From Desmodesmus armatus (taxonomy: Eukaryota; Chlorophyta; Chlorophyceae; Sphaeropleales; Scenedesmaceae), in contig VIIQ02000662.1 of the NCBI GenBank assembly GCA_007449985.2, positions 186,001-250,000 on the forward strand: DNA of 64,000 nt, written 5' to 3'. Positions 1-10,537 of the stretch are shown in pieces. Both the position numbers and the translations under genes were made by a program. The notes under the pieces were generated by a model. The model was not told the origin of the DNA. It saw nothing but the letters and a program-made list of their open reading frames with translations, and did not search any database. Every line of letters starts with the position of its first letter. Positions within the stretch are counted from its first letter, which is position 1.

Positions 1-2
1 AC

Positions 3-362
3 AACGAGAAGACCTGCAAGGTCAATGCTCGCGTCCTTGCCATGAGCCTCCCTCCAGGCCTGCGTCGGCTCCTGGTGACCTCACAGCAGCTGCAGGCACA
101 GCGCCTGAGTCACCACCAGGCCCAGCAGCTCAGCCTTCAGCAGCATTCCGGAACACTCCCCCACACAGGCTTCGGCAGCAGTCCTGCCTTGGTCAGTGTT
201 GGGAGCGCAGGGGCGGCGCCAGGGGTCACGGGTTCGAATCCTGGTGGTGTCGGGAAGCCTTCGCAGGCCCGCGGCAGCATGAGCATTCTTGGAGGTGGCG
301 GTGCAGCAGCTGGGGGCAGTAAACCGAGCCAGCAAGCCCTGTGGCCCGGCACGGTTGGGTAA
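3..362 (+). CDS. 3' end of an unrecognised gene (partial)
   Basis: The frame is open from the first bases of the window and closes at a TAA at 360-362, so this is the terminal coding part of a gene that begins upstream. The visible peptide (about 119 residues) starts NEKTCKVNARVLAMS, passes through a Gln/His/Ser-rich stretch and ends in Gly/Ala/Ser-rich low complexity. I do not recognise a domain. The only cysteine lies near the start of the visible part. The opposite strand is also open over much of this span, as often happens in GC-rich algal exons, but the + frame is the one continuous with the window edge and precedes a tract that is TG-rich on the + strand, as seen downstream of the other + genes here. 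Whether an intron boundary lies inside the visible part is uncertain. Confidence 0.45.
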   Translation, partial: NEKTCKVNARVLAMSLPPGLRRLLVTSQQLQAQRLSHHQAQQLSLQQHSGTLPHTGFGSSPALVSVGSAGAAPGVTGSNPGGVGKPSQARGSMSILGGGGAAAGGSKPSQQALWPGTVG

Positions 363-3300
363 CGGGCAGTGTGTGTGGGGATTTAAGGTGCAGTCACGCC
401 AATGCAACTTTGGGTGGAGTCACACTCTGATGTGTGGGTTGGGGATAGTTTTGTTTTGTTTCTTTCAGGTGTCGTGGACGTTCCGTCCACATGCACAGGG
501 ATCTGGGCTGGGTAGTGTTGCCAGGATGTGTTGGCTTGGAGGCTGGTTCTTGTAGACCTTCGGCCTGTTCTTGTAGGCCTTCGGCCTGAAGATGTTTGTA
601 CTGCTTGTTGGCCTGCTGTCAGGCTGTGGCAGAGGGTAGTACCGCTGCAATGAGCAGGCGTTTCTGGTCTCTCTCACTGTGCTGAATTCTCTAATCACGT
701 CAAAGGTGTTGCTGGGGCTTCACAGGTGTTGCCTTGGAGAGGGTCGCCTTGGTAGGTGGGGCAAGTGTTGTGTGGGTGGCTTGCGCGAGCTGGTTTTGTT
801 GTACAGAGTGATGTATGGAGGTGTCTATGTCGCCGCAGTCGACAATCGCGTGAGCTGTGTCAGCTTGCTGTTGTTGCGTGGCGGCTGGTTGGGAGTGTGT
901 GCCAGCAGGAACTCCTTGTCAAGCGTAGGGGGTGGTGGGTGTGTAGACACAGGGAGTTCATCCAGCCAATGCAACAATTATCCAAGGATGTGACATGTGT
1001 GTGAGTGAGGTGATGGCCGCCCAGTGTGCCTGTGTGTGAGCATGTGTCTCAGCATGCTAGGCAATGCATTGAGCTCCTGGGTGCCAACTTACATATCAAA
1101 AGTGACCAGTGCTGGGTCGCTTGCACAACAACAGGGCTGCCATGTGTGTGCCCTCAGGCTTGACTGTTTTTGTTGTATGCTTTTTGCAACACACAAATCA
1201 AATTTGTGCCTGGGAGCCAGGCTGCAGCCTGGTGCTTGGGGTCTTGCATGCATGCACCACAATCCCTCGATTGTGCAGCAGTTGACCAGCAGTGGCATGC
1301 CAGTCTCACCGAGCAGCTCCCCATGTATGCTCAATCGGCGGGTTGGCTGCAGTGTGTGTGGCTTCTTGCTGCATGGTTGAGCCTCCTTGAGGGGGGTTAC
1401 CGGGTGACTGGCGCCCAGGCTTGTCCACGCATGTTCGCTGCAGCAGCCTGCTGCAGCAAACACTACGTACCTCATACCTTGTGCAGCAATTGTTACGTAT
1501 CTCACACCTTATACGGCTGCATGCATGTGTACCATATGCACAGCAACATCACACCAGACACTGCCCCACCCAACATCAGCCGTGCACCAGCATCTGCGCA
1601 TGTGGAGCAGAAGCGTGCTCAGTTGGGTGCCGCAACGGCAGCCCTCAACCATCTCTGCCTGGGAGCCTGTGGCACTTGGGCTCCAACCCGTCACGCCCCC
1701 TGCACCTGGTTTGGCGTCGTTTGCTGAAAGGCAGATCGTGTGGTCTGTCACTGCTTGTCCCGGCTGCTTGCTGCATGGGCTGTGTTTCAACTCGCACGTT
1801 GGGTCCGTCTGTGTATGGTGCAGGGATGCTTGGAATGGATGGCTTCATGTGTGTTGCTGGGCAGTGGGTGTTGGGGCAGCCGATCCAGTTGGGTGCATTC
1901 AGAGCTGTTGTGGGCATCGGTGGTTCAGCAGGGTCGTCCGTTCATCTGTGGGTGACATCGCAAGACGTAGCGCCGGCTGTGTTGTCTGCGGTGGCCAGCA
2001 TGCCAGGCAGCGGCTTCTCGTCTGTGGCTCGGCCTGCAGTGCGCAGTGTTGCAGGTTCTTGTCTGTGGCTCGGCCTGCAGTGCGCAGTATCGCATGTCAG
2101 GCTGAGGGTGTTCTCTGTTTGCCGCTGCCAGCCTCCTTAGCATCCATGGTCGCATACATTCAGACAGGCACCCTCCTGTATGAGTTGCTACAGCTCGTGC
2201 AGTTTCCAGCTGTGTGGCCATGGCTGCTAGTGTGAGCATTGCAACAGCACTGCTTCGGTGGACTCATACCATCTGAGGTTGGTGTTGCCTGTAGCTCCAT
2301 GCTACCGCCAGTGATGCTGATGCGTTGATGGTGTGCAGGAGCCGTGTTAGCTTCTGATGCAACATGTTGACTACCTGGTGTGACATGTCAGCGCAAGTGC
2401 TCTCTGCAGTAGTTCCTGTTGGTTGTTGCTGCTGTTGCTGGCTGGCAAGTGCCGGCGTCAGCTTGTTGACACGCATGTTGCGAGGCTTGGACACACATGT
2501 TTGGGGGGGGGGGGGGGTTGAGAAAGTTCTTTGTCTGTAGTGGGCCAGCTGTCTGCAGCCATGGGCATGCATGCGCAGGCGTGCCATGCCTGTTGTGGTG
2601 ATTTGATTGCATACTGACACATGAGCAATGGACAATCTTATGTGTCCAAGTCACAGCTGCTCACACCTGACGGTGTGCTGGCGATGGTAGCAGGGGCACC
2701 GGGGATCAGTTTTAGGTGCAGCAGGAGCACACAGCTGACCATTCAGCTGCTTCAGACTGTTTGGCCTGGGTGTTTCCTGCCGATTGGGTGCTGGGGCGTG
2801 ATCGTGCATGGGCGTGCAACATGCTTGATGGGACTGCCATCATGGTCTGGTGGTTGCAACAATGTTGCGACAGCAACTACTGAGGTTGGTTGGAACTGAC
2901 CTCAGCTTCTGCTGGTGGTGGGTGGTGTTTTGGGACTCATGCAATGTACTACAGTGACTGTAGTGCAGCAGCAGCTGCATTTCAAATAGCGGCCACATCA
3001 TGTATGTGCGGGCGTGAATGACGCGTGTGGTTGGCCTTGTGTCTCATGGCACGATTGAGTGGTGTCGTGAGGGAAGCATGTTTGCTGGTGGTGCATCCTG
3101 CACCAGGTGTGCTTGTGTTGTTGTTTCCTGCTGACGCTTTTACCTGCAGGGCCCCCAACAACTTATGCCCCATTCGGGCAGTTGCACACAGGGTGATTGC
3201 GACATGTGTCACTCATTCAATGATTGTACGTTACCCTGCGCGGTTGTGTTTGCACCTAGGGTATTAGAGTATCAGTTGTGCTCGACTCCCAGCAGGCCCC

Positions 3301-4100
3301 TTGCCACCAACTGTGACACCCACGGGTGCAGTTATGACGTCACATGCATGGGGTCTGGGGGCGCACGTGCACACTGGTTGTGCCTGTTCATCCTGGTGGT
3401 GTCAAACGCGTGGGGATCAGGCTTGTCTGCCTGCAACAGTGCCGGCCTCAATCGAGCGTGTAGCGGCACGTTTCTCGCAGTGCCATGTCCTTGCATTGGG
3501 GCTCGCAACTGACGCACACCTCCTGTATTGCAAGGCACGGTGTACCGGGCATCTGACTTGTGTCAGAAGGGGTTGACTGCGTCTGTTTGCTGCCGCCTCG
3601 CAGTGTGGGGTGTACATGTGACATAACACTGTGTTGCAGGAGCAACAACAGCTGGCTCAGCACAGACAACACATGCAGGACGCCGTTGCCGCATGCTGCA
3701 AAGGGCAGCTGATGGATGCTGCCGCTTCCGGGTGATCGGGGGAAGGGTGGTGTACAGGTGGGGGCCGTGTCAACGTGCACTGTACTTTTGGGTGGGCCGC
3801 ACCTTCTGACATCAGTCAAAAGGTGATCTGGGGTAAGAACCCTTGACAGCAGATGACAGTTGGGGCTGGTCCTGTGGCTTGCCTCATGATGCACATCTCC
3901 TGTGTGTGGCGGGCTGATGCTGTTGTGGGGTTCAGGGTTGTGACACGAAAGACACAACAGCACAACTCAAACCACTACACGTAGCATATGGACTGCAGTT
4001 TTGCTGACACAGGCATGCGAGTTTTGGCTTGAAGTTGCCAGTGCTGCACGATGTTGTCCAGGGTCTATTTGTGTGACCACTGTGGTGCTTGGTGCTGACA
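363..4100 (+). other. Long TG-rich non-coding tract downstream of the first gene
   Basis: About 3.7 kb in which the + strand is, by eye, markedly rich in T and G. I see no frame with domain similarity or coding-like third positions. It holds short tandem duplications, for example a unit of about 36 bp repeated twice near 2016-2090 (sharing TCTGTGGCTCGGCCTGCAG), and a 12-base G run near 2503-2517. It could be a very long 3' UTR, a non-coding transcript or decayed repeats. Confidence 0.5.
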
Positions 4101-4659
4101 CCAAGAAGCTTCAGGAGCCAGCCGCCACAGACAACTGACCTGAGCACCTGAATGTCTTGTCAGCCAAGTTCAAGCATTGCTGCTGCTACACATGGTTGTT
4201 ATGTTGTACTGCCCATGCCACATGCAGTTCTGTAGTCGGGTTTGCGCACAATATGCTGTTGTGAGAGGACCACACATATATTTATCTGGGGCCCTTTCAC
4301 GTACGCCTGTTCCGACGTTGAATGATTTGCAGGGTGGCTGGATGCCACATGTAAACACGTCACAAAGCACTGTTCTACTGTTCCAAGTCAGTTTACATGT
4401 GGGTCTTGTATCATCACCCTCAGAAGCACACACGGCATGTACAGCACACAGCCGCTGCTGCAACATCTGCCCCACTTTCCAGCCACCCCTTTGCGACACC
4501 ACCTGTATAGCAGCAGAACCACCACAGATGCAGCCTGTCTTGGCCATGTCGCAAAGGGTCGCACTCATGCATACAGAGCTAGCAGCCCTGGCCAGACACC
4601 TTCATGTCACAGCGAGCTCAGGGTTGGGGGGCCCCGAAGCTCGTATAGCCGCATTTGCA

Positions 4660-4728
4660 CATGCATCACTAACCACTTCTTTGCGTTGACGGACACGACA
4701 GCTTCAGCCTCTGCAATCTTACTACAAC
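4660..4728 (+). repeat. Direct repeat, copy 1 (partner at 5349-5418)
   Basis: The segment running from CATGCATCACTAACCACTTC through ACAGCTTCAGCCTCTG to ACTACAA is repeated with a few changes at 5349-5418. Shared blocks include AACCACTTCTTT, CGTTGA and CAGCTTCAGCCTCTG. The second copy also has its first 20 bases present as an inverted copy immediately upstream. Confidence 0.75.
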
Positions 4729-5327
4729 AGAGCTAGCAGCCCTGCACTGCCATACGCTGCACTTGCAGCACCAGCACCTTGCCTTGCTGCACGGCAGACA
4801 ACCAACAGCAGCTGCATGTGCCGCTCTGCCTTGACTTGATCCATGCATGCCTTAGGGTTACCGCCAATAACAGGCGCGTACATCAAAACAAAACCAGGCC
4901 CCTGTGCTTTGTGGCTGGCAAAGTCTCGAAGCAAAATCATCCCAGCAAGACAAAACAGTGGTGAAACCAACCCTTGCCGCTTCACCTGACCCTGAGGGAC
5001 AGATGGTATCTTACCCGCTGACACCAGGGCCGTGTTGCTGGAAGGATCCAGCAAACATTGATGCTGGAAGAATTATCAGAAACACCCATCCCTGCACACT
5101 GCACAACTGTACATCTGCTCATGACGCCACATGACCCTCCACCACACACAGCAAAAACACTGTCATGCAGCTGTAAAATAAATCTGCACCAGAAACCCAC
5201 TGACTCAAACCTGTACACCACACAACACCTGACAAAACCTCAATCCATCCGCCAAAAAACATCTCACCGACCCACTGCCTGTGCCTCGACAGTGCCTTGC
5301 CAAAAATTATCCAGTGACAACAACCAC

Positions 5328-5369
5328 AGAAGTGGTTAATTGATGCACATGCATCAATTAACCACTTCT
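5328..5369. repeat. Near-perfect 20-bp inverted repeat with 2-base loop
   Basis: AGAAGTGGTTAATTGATGCA at 5328-5347 is the exact reverse complement of 5350-5369, separated by only CA. On the minus strand it lies about 130 nt downstream of the stop codon of the gene ending at 5494, so it could fold as a hairpin in that 3' UTR. Its right arm is the start of the 70-bp direct repeat. Confidence 0.85.
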
Positions 5370-5418
5370 TTTCGTTGATAGACACGGCAGCTTCAGCCTC
5401 TGTGATCCTATTACAAAG
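5349..5418 (+). repeat. Direct repeat, copy 2
   Basis: Partner of the segment at 4660-4728, reading from ATGCATCAATTAACCACTTC to ATTACAA. The two copies differ by scattered substitutions and one extra base. Confidence 0.75.
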
Positions 5419-5493
5419 CACAACAAAAGAGCAACAGCACAGGACAGCACAGCAGCATCCCATCAAGAACCAACACCACCCCTTGCCTGCCTA

Positions 5494-8400
5494 TCATGTT
5501 GGCACTGGCAGGATGTCGGGCGGCAGCATTGGACTGCTGCTGTCACCCCCAAACCCAGCACGCTTGCTACCTCGCTGCCCCTTCTCAGCATTCCCACTCA
5601 GCTGCTGCTGCTGTTTGTCAGCAGCACCACTTAACTGCGCAGGCTTGGCTGCACCAGCTCTATCAGCAGAGACAGCACCAGCAGCAGCAGCAGCAGCTGC
5701 GGCTGGTGTGGCACTGTATGCCTCTGACAACCCAGCAAGGAACTCATCCAACTGACTACCATCCAACTGCCGCCGCCTGCCGCTATAAACATCAAACTTA
5801 GCTGTCACAACCTGTGCGGCCGGCTGCTGCTGCTCCTGCTGACCTGCTGTCACACTGCTCCCACCACTGCTGCCGCTGACAGCAGAAGCGCCAGCAGGGG
5901 CTGCAGCAGCGGCAACGGCAGACGCATCTCCCTCCAAAACAGTAGTCGCCGCAAACAGCTGCTCCCCACCCAAGCCGCCAGGTACCCCTTGCAGAGTGAC
6001 CTCCAAGGACAGGTCGCTATCCAAGACCCTGCGGGGAGCCCTGGCGTACACAGCATCCATCTGTCCTGCCTCAACCTTAGGGACCTCTGCTGCAGCAGCT
6101 GCTGATGATGAGTCATAGCCAGGTGGGGGCTCTGGTGCAGCAGCCATCTGTATTGCCAGGGGCCGCTGCTGCCGGCCGCTGCTGCTGCTGTCGGTACTGC
6201 TGCCGGTTTGCTTGCGCTGCTTGTAAGCGAGAGCCGCCAGCGCTGCTGCTGATGCCCTGCCACTGCTGCTGCTGCTGCTAACAGCTGCTGACAGGATGTG
6301 GCTGGCTGACTCCTCGCCCTTCTGTACAGCAGCAGCACCCCCAGCCACAGCAGCGGCAGCTGCAGCAGGAGCCTCCGCCGACAGCACCTTAGTCGCCGCA
6401 AACAGCTGCTCCCCACCCAAGCCGCCAGGTACCCCCTGCAGGGTAGCCTCCAGGGACAGGTCGCTATCCAGAACCCTGCGGGGAGCCCTGGCATAGACTG
6501 CATCCATCCGACCTGCCTCAACCATTGGCTCTGTGTGCTGCTGGTTGCCAGCTGCTGTCGGCGCTGCTGCAGCACCATCTGTTGCTGCGCTTTGTGCTTG
6601 ATAGCCAGGTGGGGGCGCCGGTGGCTCGGCCATTTGAATGGCTAGCGGCCGTTGCTGCCGGCTGCTGCTGGTGCTGCTGCCAGCTTGCTTGCCCTGTTTG
6701 TAGGCAAGGGCTGCCATAGCAGCCGCAGCTGCGCGGCTGCTCCCTCCCGCTGCGCTACTGCCAGCACTGCTGCTGCTGCTGGATGCTGCTGATAGGATGT
6801 GGCCAGCAGATGCTTCTGCTGTACCTGCTGCCTTCTGCTGCTGTTGTGTGGAGGCAGCAGGCGCTGCTGCGGCTGCAGCAGCAGTGGCATGATGGGACAC
6901 CAGTGCTGCTACTGCTGCTGCTGCCTGTGCAACTTCAGGTGACATCCCCTCAGAGTCCACACCGCCACCCGCTCCTGCTGCTGCTGCAGCTGCAGCCGCT
7001 GCTGCTGCGTTGGCATTGCGCACGCCCTGCTGTTGCCTGTAGTTCACGGCTGCAAAGAACTGACCAACTGCCTGGCCTCGTGTAACTGGCGTTGCCTGGT
7101 TTGCGTTCACGCTCTGCTTGTGCTTTGAGTGCCTGCTGCTGCTGCCGGCACTGCTGCCGCTGCTGCTGCCGTGGTGTGCTGTGTCCTGCTCTAGGGCCTC
7201 GCTCAGCTGTTCACGCATGAGGGGTATCTCTGCAAGAAGGCGCTTCCTCGCCATCAGGTACTGCTGGAACCTGCAGGAATGACGGCGGGAAAACAGGTGC
7301 ACACCACGCGACAGATGCAATTGCGGCGGCGGCAGCAACATGGGCACAACGGCAGCAGGTTCAGGAGCAGCACAGAACCACAGAGCAAGACAGGTCTAAC
7401 TGGGTGACACAGTGTCACCCAGTAACTATATGCAACCACAGAGGGTTTGCGGGACATATATAAAATATAAATAATAGAGAATAATAAAATAATTACAAAT
7501 AAATATATATAATATCAGCCCATCAGATGTGTCCAGGCCCACAGCATTGCAAGTCTGTACGTCATGAGTCATGACGCTGCTGCACCTGAAATATGACAAA
7601 GCATGTGGGTACGTGTCACAGACTCGGCCAGTATTAGGGTGGCGTTTTTTTGAAACCGGTACACCGTGTTTCTTTTGGGGGGGGGGGGTGGGCAAGGAGC
7701 AGAATCAGTCTGGAGGCAGCTCTTGGGGGGGGGGGGGGTAGCAACTGGTATCTGGCCAAATTGCAGGCAAAACGTGCTGAAAGGGGGGGGGGGAGCAAGG
7801 AGCACTTGCCGTGAAAACCAGGGCCCCTCGGGGGGGAGCAACTCCACCCGTGACCCAAGGAAACAGGGTGTACCGGTTTCAAAAAAACGCTCCCCTTACA
7901 CTCTGCAGCGCCTGGCTGCATGCCTCCAGCCTGGCAGTCAGCTCCCCGTCTCACAAACAGTCTTACAGACACAACAAACCCAACAAGGCTCATCGCGCGA
8001 CAACAGGAGCACAACCCCTGGCACAACAGCTTCCTGGCACTTCCACGCAAACCCAAAACCACCGGGGGCTACAGCTGCAGCCCTTGCAAAGTGCATGTGA
8101 ACAGACTACCCACCTTGCAACCAGTGCCTCATCTCCTGTGGCCTGTGCATCCATCAGCTGTGGTGGCCTGCGCTGCTGGTTCAGCACACCGCTGAACCAG
8201 TCACCCAGGGCCTGCTTGTGCAGACGGTACTCACGCAGCAAAGCCTGGTACCGGTCCAACACGGCCTGCGCGCAGCATTCAAAGATAGAGTCGCAGCGTA
8301 AGGGCTACGATTAGTCAGGGTATCCACAGCACCAACAGCAGCATGAGGGTGACACAGCAGCGTGCTAGCAGCGTTGGGCAGCACAGCAGTAGCTAGCTAG

Positions 8401-9378
8401 CATGAAGTGGCCCACAGGTGTCCAGACTATGGGTGGGTTCCAGAGGTGTTCAGAAGCTTACCTGTGCACCATTTGGTGTGCCATCAGCTGCAACGTGGCC
8501 AGATGCCACACGTGGGACCAGGACAGCAGCTCTGGGACGTGCGGGGTGCTGAGCACCACCACTGCACCTTTGCTGCTGCTGGGACCCGGCAACGCCCTGG
8601 GGCACAGTTGCCCATGCTCCTAGTTGCATGATACGTGTTTTTGGTTGATGTAGCAGAAGCTACTGGCTGACAGTGCCAATGCGGTCCAAAAGCGCCTCGA
8701 CTTTCCAAGAAGCGATCCAGCACAGCAAGGGCGCAGAACAAACGTCTCAAGGTGATCCTATAACTGAGATTCGTCTGCTCAGCACTGGAGACTCAGCCGA
8801 TGCCCACAAAATATCCAAGTCCGAGTTGTGGAACAGAATGCTTCTACTGCCGGCTGGTTTCGGGCTCTCAACCCATTATATCTTCAAGCGTAACGCATGC
8901 TGGTGGAGACCAGAAACCACAGGGTCCTCCTCGCCAGTGGCCTGCCAGCAAGTGTGACATCTGCAGTGACACACTGTCACAAGTCAACCAGCAGCACCAG
9001 ACTTACTGTGGAGCAGCACTTTTCACTGCTAAGCTTCCTGCCACCATCATCAGTCCTTGTGTTGATTGGCAGTAGCACCCAGTCACCCAGCAGCAGTGGC
9101 AGCACCAGGTACAAGCAGTGTGCGCCCACCTGCTAGATCCTGGATCACTCCTGCTTCTGACTAGAAACACCACCGTCGTTAGCACCAGCACATACCCGTC
9201 ACTGCCCCACTCACGGACACCAGATGCGCTCAGCTTCCTTCAGACGGTGTGTGCACCAGTCCAGCCTGGCAGGCAGCAGCGTGCACTGGCTCAATAACAA
9301 GCAACCACCATGCAGCACCAGGCCAACATCCCGATCGCCCGCAGCTGGAATACACTCCAGCAGCTGCAGCAAACCCAT
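5494..9378 (-). CDS. Unrecognised multi-exon gene with a low-complexity repeated C-terminal exon
   Basis: The last exon is 5494-7270 (591 residues plus stop) and is the best supported. It opens with a helical stretch (FQQYLMARKRLLAEIPLMRE) and then becomes poly-Ala/Ser/Gln with two copies of a module holding ALAYKQ, RQQRPLAIQMA, PPPGY, MDAVYARAPRRVLDSDLSLE and GVPGGLGGEQLFAAT, plus a third degenerate copy. It splices in frame (V-A-R/F-Q-Q) to an exon at 8114-8265, or to 8304 if the acceptor at 8305 is used; both leave the frame unchanged. That exon reads LDRYQALLREYRLHKQALGD, probably coiled coil. Upstream, 8462 to about 8600 reads ELLSWSHVWHLATLQLM, and 9215-9378 reads MGLLQLLECIPAAG before a GTGAGT donor. 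The splice phase between the 8.5-kb and 8.2-kb exons does not join simply, and one or more exons between 8.6 and 9.2 kb are missing. I do not recognise the family. Confidence 0.5.
5941..6810 (-). repeat. Internal tandem repeat of about 430 bp within the last exon
   Basis: The DNA around 5945-6080 and 6391-6530 is nearly identical (shared block GTCGCCGCAAACAGCTGCTC, then CCCACCCAAGCCGCCAGGTA). The flanking coding parts (HILSAA, ALAYKQ, RQQRPLAIQMA, PPPGY) also match in order. Each unit codes about 140-150 residues that differ mainly in the length of the Ala/Ser runs. Confidence 0.8.
7399..7423. repeat. 25-bp palindrome
   Basis: ACTGGGTGACAC, one A, then GTGTCACCCAGT. The 12-bp arms are perfect. 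It lies inside the intron 7271-8113 of the minus-strand gene, beside an AT-rich patch at about 7450-7515 that contrasts sharply with the surrounding GC-rich DNA. Confidence 0.85.
7637..7896. mobile_element. Small inverted-repeat element (MITE-like) with poly-G runs
   Basis: GCGTTTTTTTGAAACCGGTA near 7642 is mirrored by its reverse complement near 7872-7890, and the arms continue with GGGTGGCG against CGCTCCCC. If TA at 7635-7636 and 7897-7898 is the target-site duplication, the element is about 260 bp and resembles a Tc1/mariner-type non-autonomous element. The interior has no coding capacity but carries four G runs (about 7676-7688, 7725-7738, 7783-7793 and 7831-7837). It sits in an intron of the minus-strand gene. 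Confidence 0.6.
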
Positions 9379-9632
9379 GCCGTCATATAGTCCCAGTTTA
9401 CACCGAGGGTGGTTCTCCACTGCTCGCTGCTGCTGCAGTGGCAGCAACCGTAGCTGCAGCAGTAGCGCTGGCAGCGGTGCTGCTCTGCAGCACGTCCGGT
9501 GGCTTGGCAGATGCACTACCAGCAGCAGCAGCAGCAGCAGCAGCAGTCAGGCCTTTGCCGGCCCTTCTAGCAATGCAAGAAGAAGGCTGGGCAGCGCCGT
9601 CAGTGCGCAGGCCGGCAGGGTCCAGGCGGACC

Positions 9633-9664
<32 letters not shown>

Positions 9665-10479
9665 GTCAATGGCAGCAGTTTGCCACGTCCGCCCCCCAGT
9701 GGCTCAGAGGTCAGCAGTGGCAGCAACGCCTACATCAAGCACTGTGTGAAGCTGCGGGACAATCCACGCTATAGGCAGCAGCAGCGGAGACTGTTGGTGG
9801 CTGGCGCTACGCTGCTGTCAGAGCTGACAGGTGGGTGTCTTGGGGAGAGGGGAAGGGGAGAGGGGAGGGCAGGAGAGGAGGGAGAGGGAGGGGAGGGCAG
9901 GGGGAGGGTGGGGGAGGGAAGGGGAGATGGGAGAGGGGAGAGGGGGCACGAGCACTTTGGGTACATGGTCATGTTGTGGTTGGCTGGGGGGGCTGCCAGT
10001 CGATGCAGCCAGACAATGGTGCCTGCTGCAGGCTGCTGCGTCACGCGACGGTCGCACAGTTGCAATTAGCAACTGTTTGCGTCAAGTTGAGCAGGCAAGT
10101 ACACCTAGTAGAATTGCTTGGGGGCAGTTGACAGGCACCAAAGGGGAATTCCGTTGGCACCGTCAGGCTTTATACAGTACCAACACAGCTGTTTCTTCAA
10201 GATCTAGGGTCGCCTCACACATTGTATATGTCCTGCTGCTGTCGCTTTCCTGTGCCGCTGGTATGTTTACACACCACAGCTGCAGCTGCAGCTGCTGGCG
10301 GCCTCCAGGCAGTGTCCCTGTTTTTGAAGCCCGGTGTCACTCCCCCACCAGGCCTGTCAGCTGAAAGTGTTATAACAGTTACTGACGCCGTTATGAAAAA
10401 GCTGACGGGCCTTGAGGAGGCAGCTGGGGTGACCATGGCTGCTGAACTGGCGATGCCGCCGCTGGTGGACCTATCAAAC

Positions 10480-10537
<58 letters not shown>

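Larger units (their letters stand above)
4100..5493 (-). other. CA-rich tract, downstream of the minus-strand gene
   Basis: From roughly 4.1 kb the skew reverses and the + strand becomes rich in C and A, that is TG-rich on the minus strand, up to the stop codon of the minus gene at 5494. TGTAA (the green-algal polyadenylation signal) reads on the minus strand near 5410 and 4391. It contains a 70-bp direct repeat pair and a long hairpin, listed separately, and no convincing exon. Confidence 0.45.

Noticed and set aside
225..248. tRNA B-box-like GGGTTCGAATCCTGG suggesting a tRNA gene
   Set aside because: The T-stem pairs only partly, the 7-nt acceptor strand (TGGTGTC) has no partner upstream, and the site lies inside an open coding frame.
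5850..6578. 242-codon alternative minus-strand frame
   Set aside because: Shifted reading of the CAG-repeat-rich exon; the 617-codon frame carries the ordered repeated module and the splice-compatible start.
9831..10069. Gly/Arg/Glu-rich reading of the first methyltransferase intron
   Set aside because: The GGGGAGAGG-type low complexity directly follows a GTGGGT donor, and the in-frame join to 10280 restores the SpoU domain, so this is intronic.
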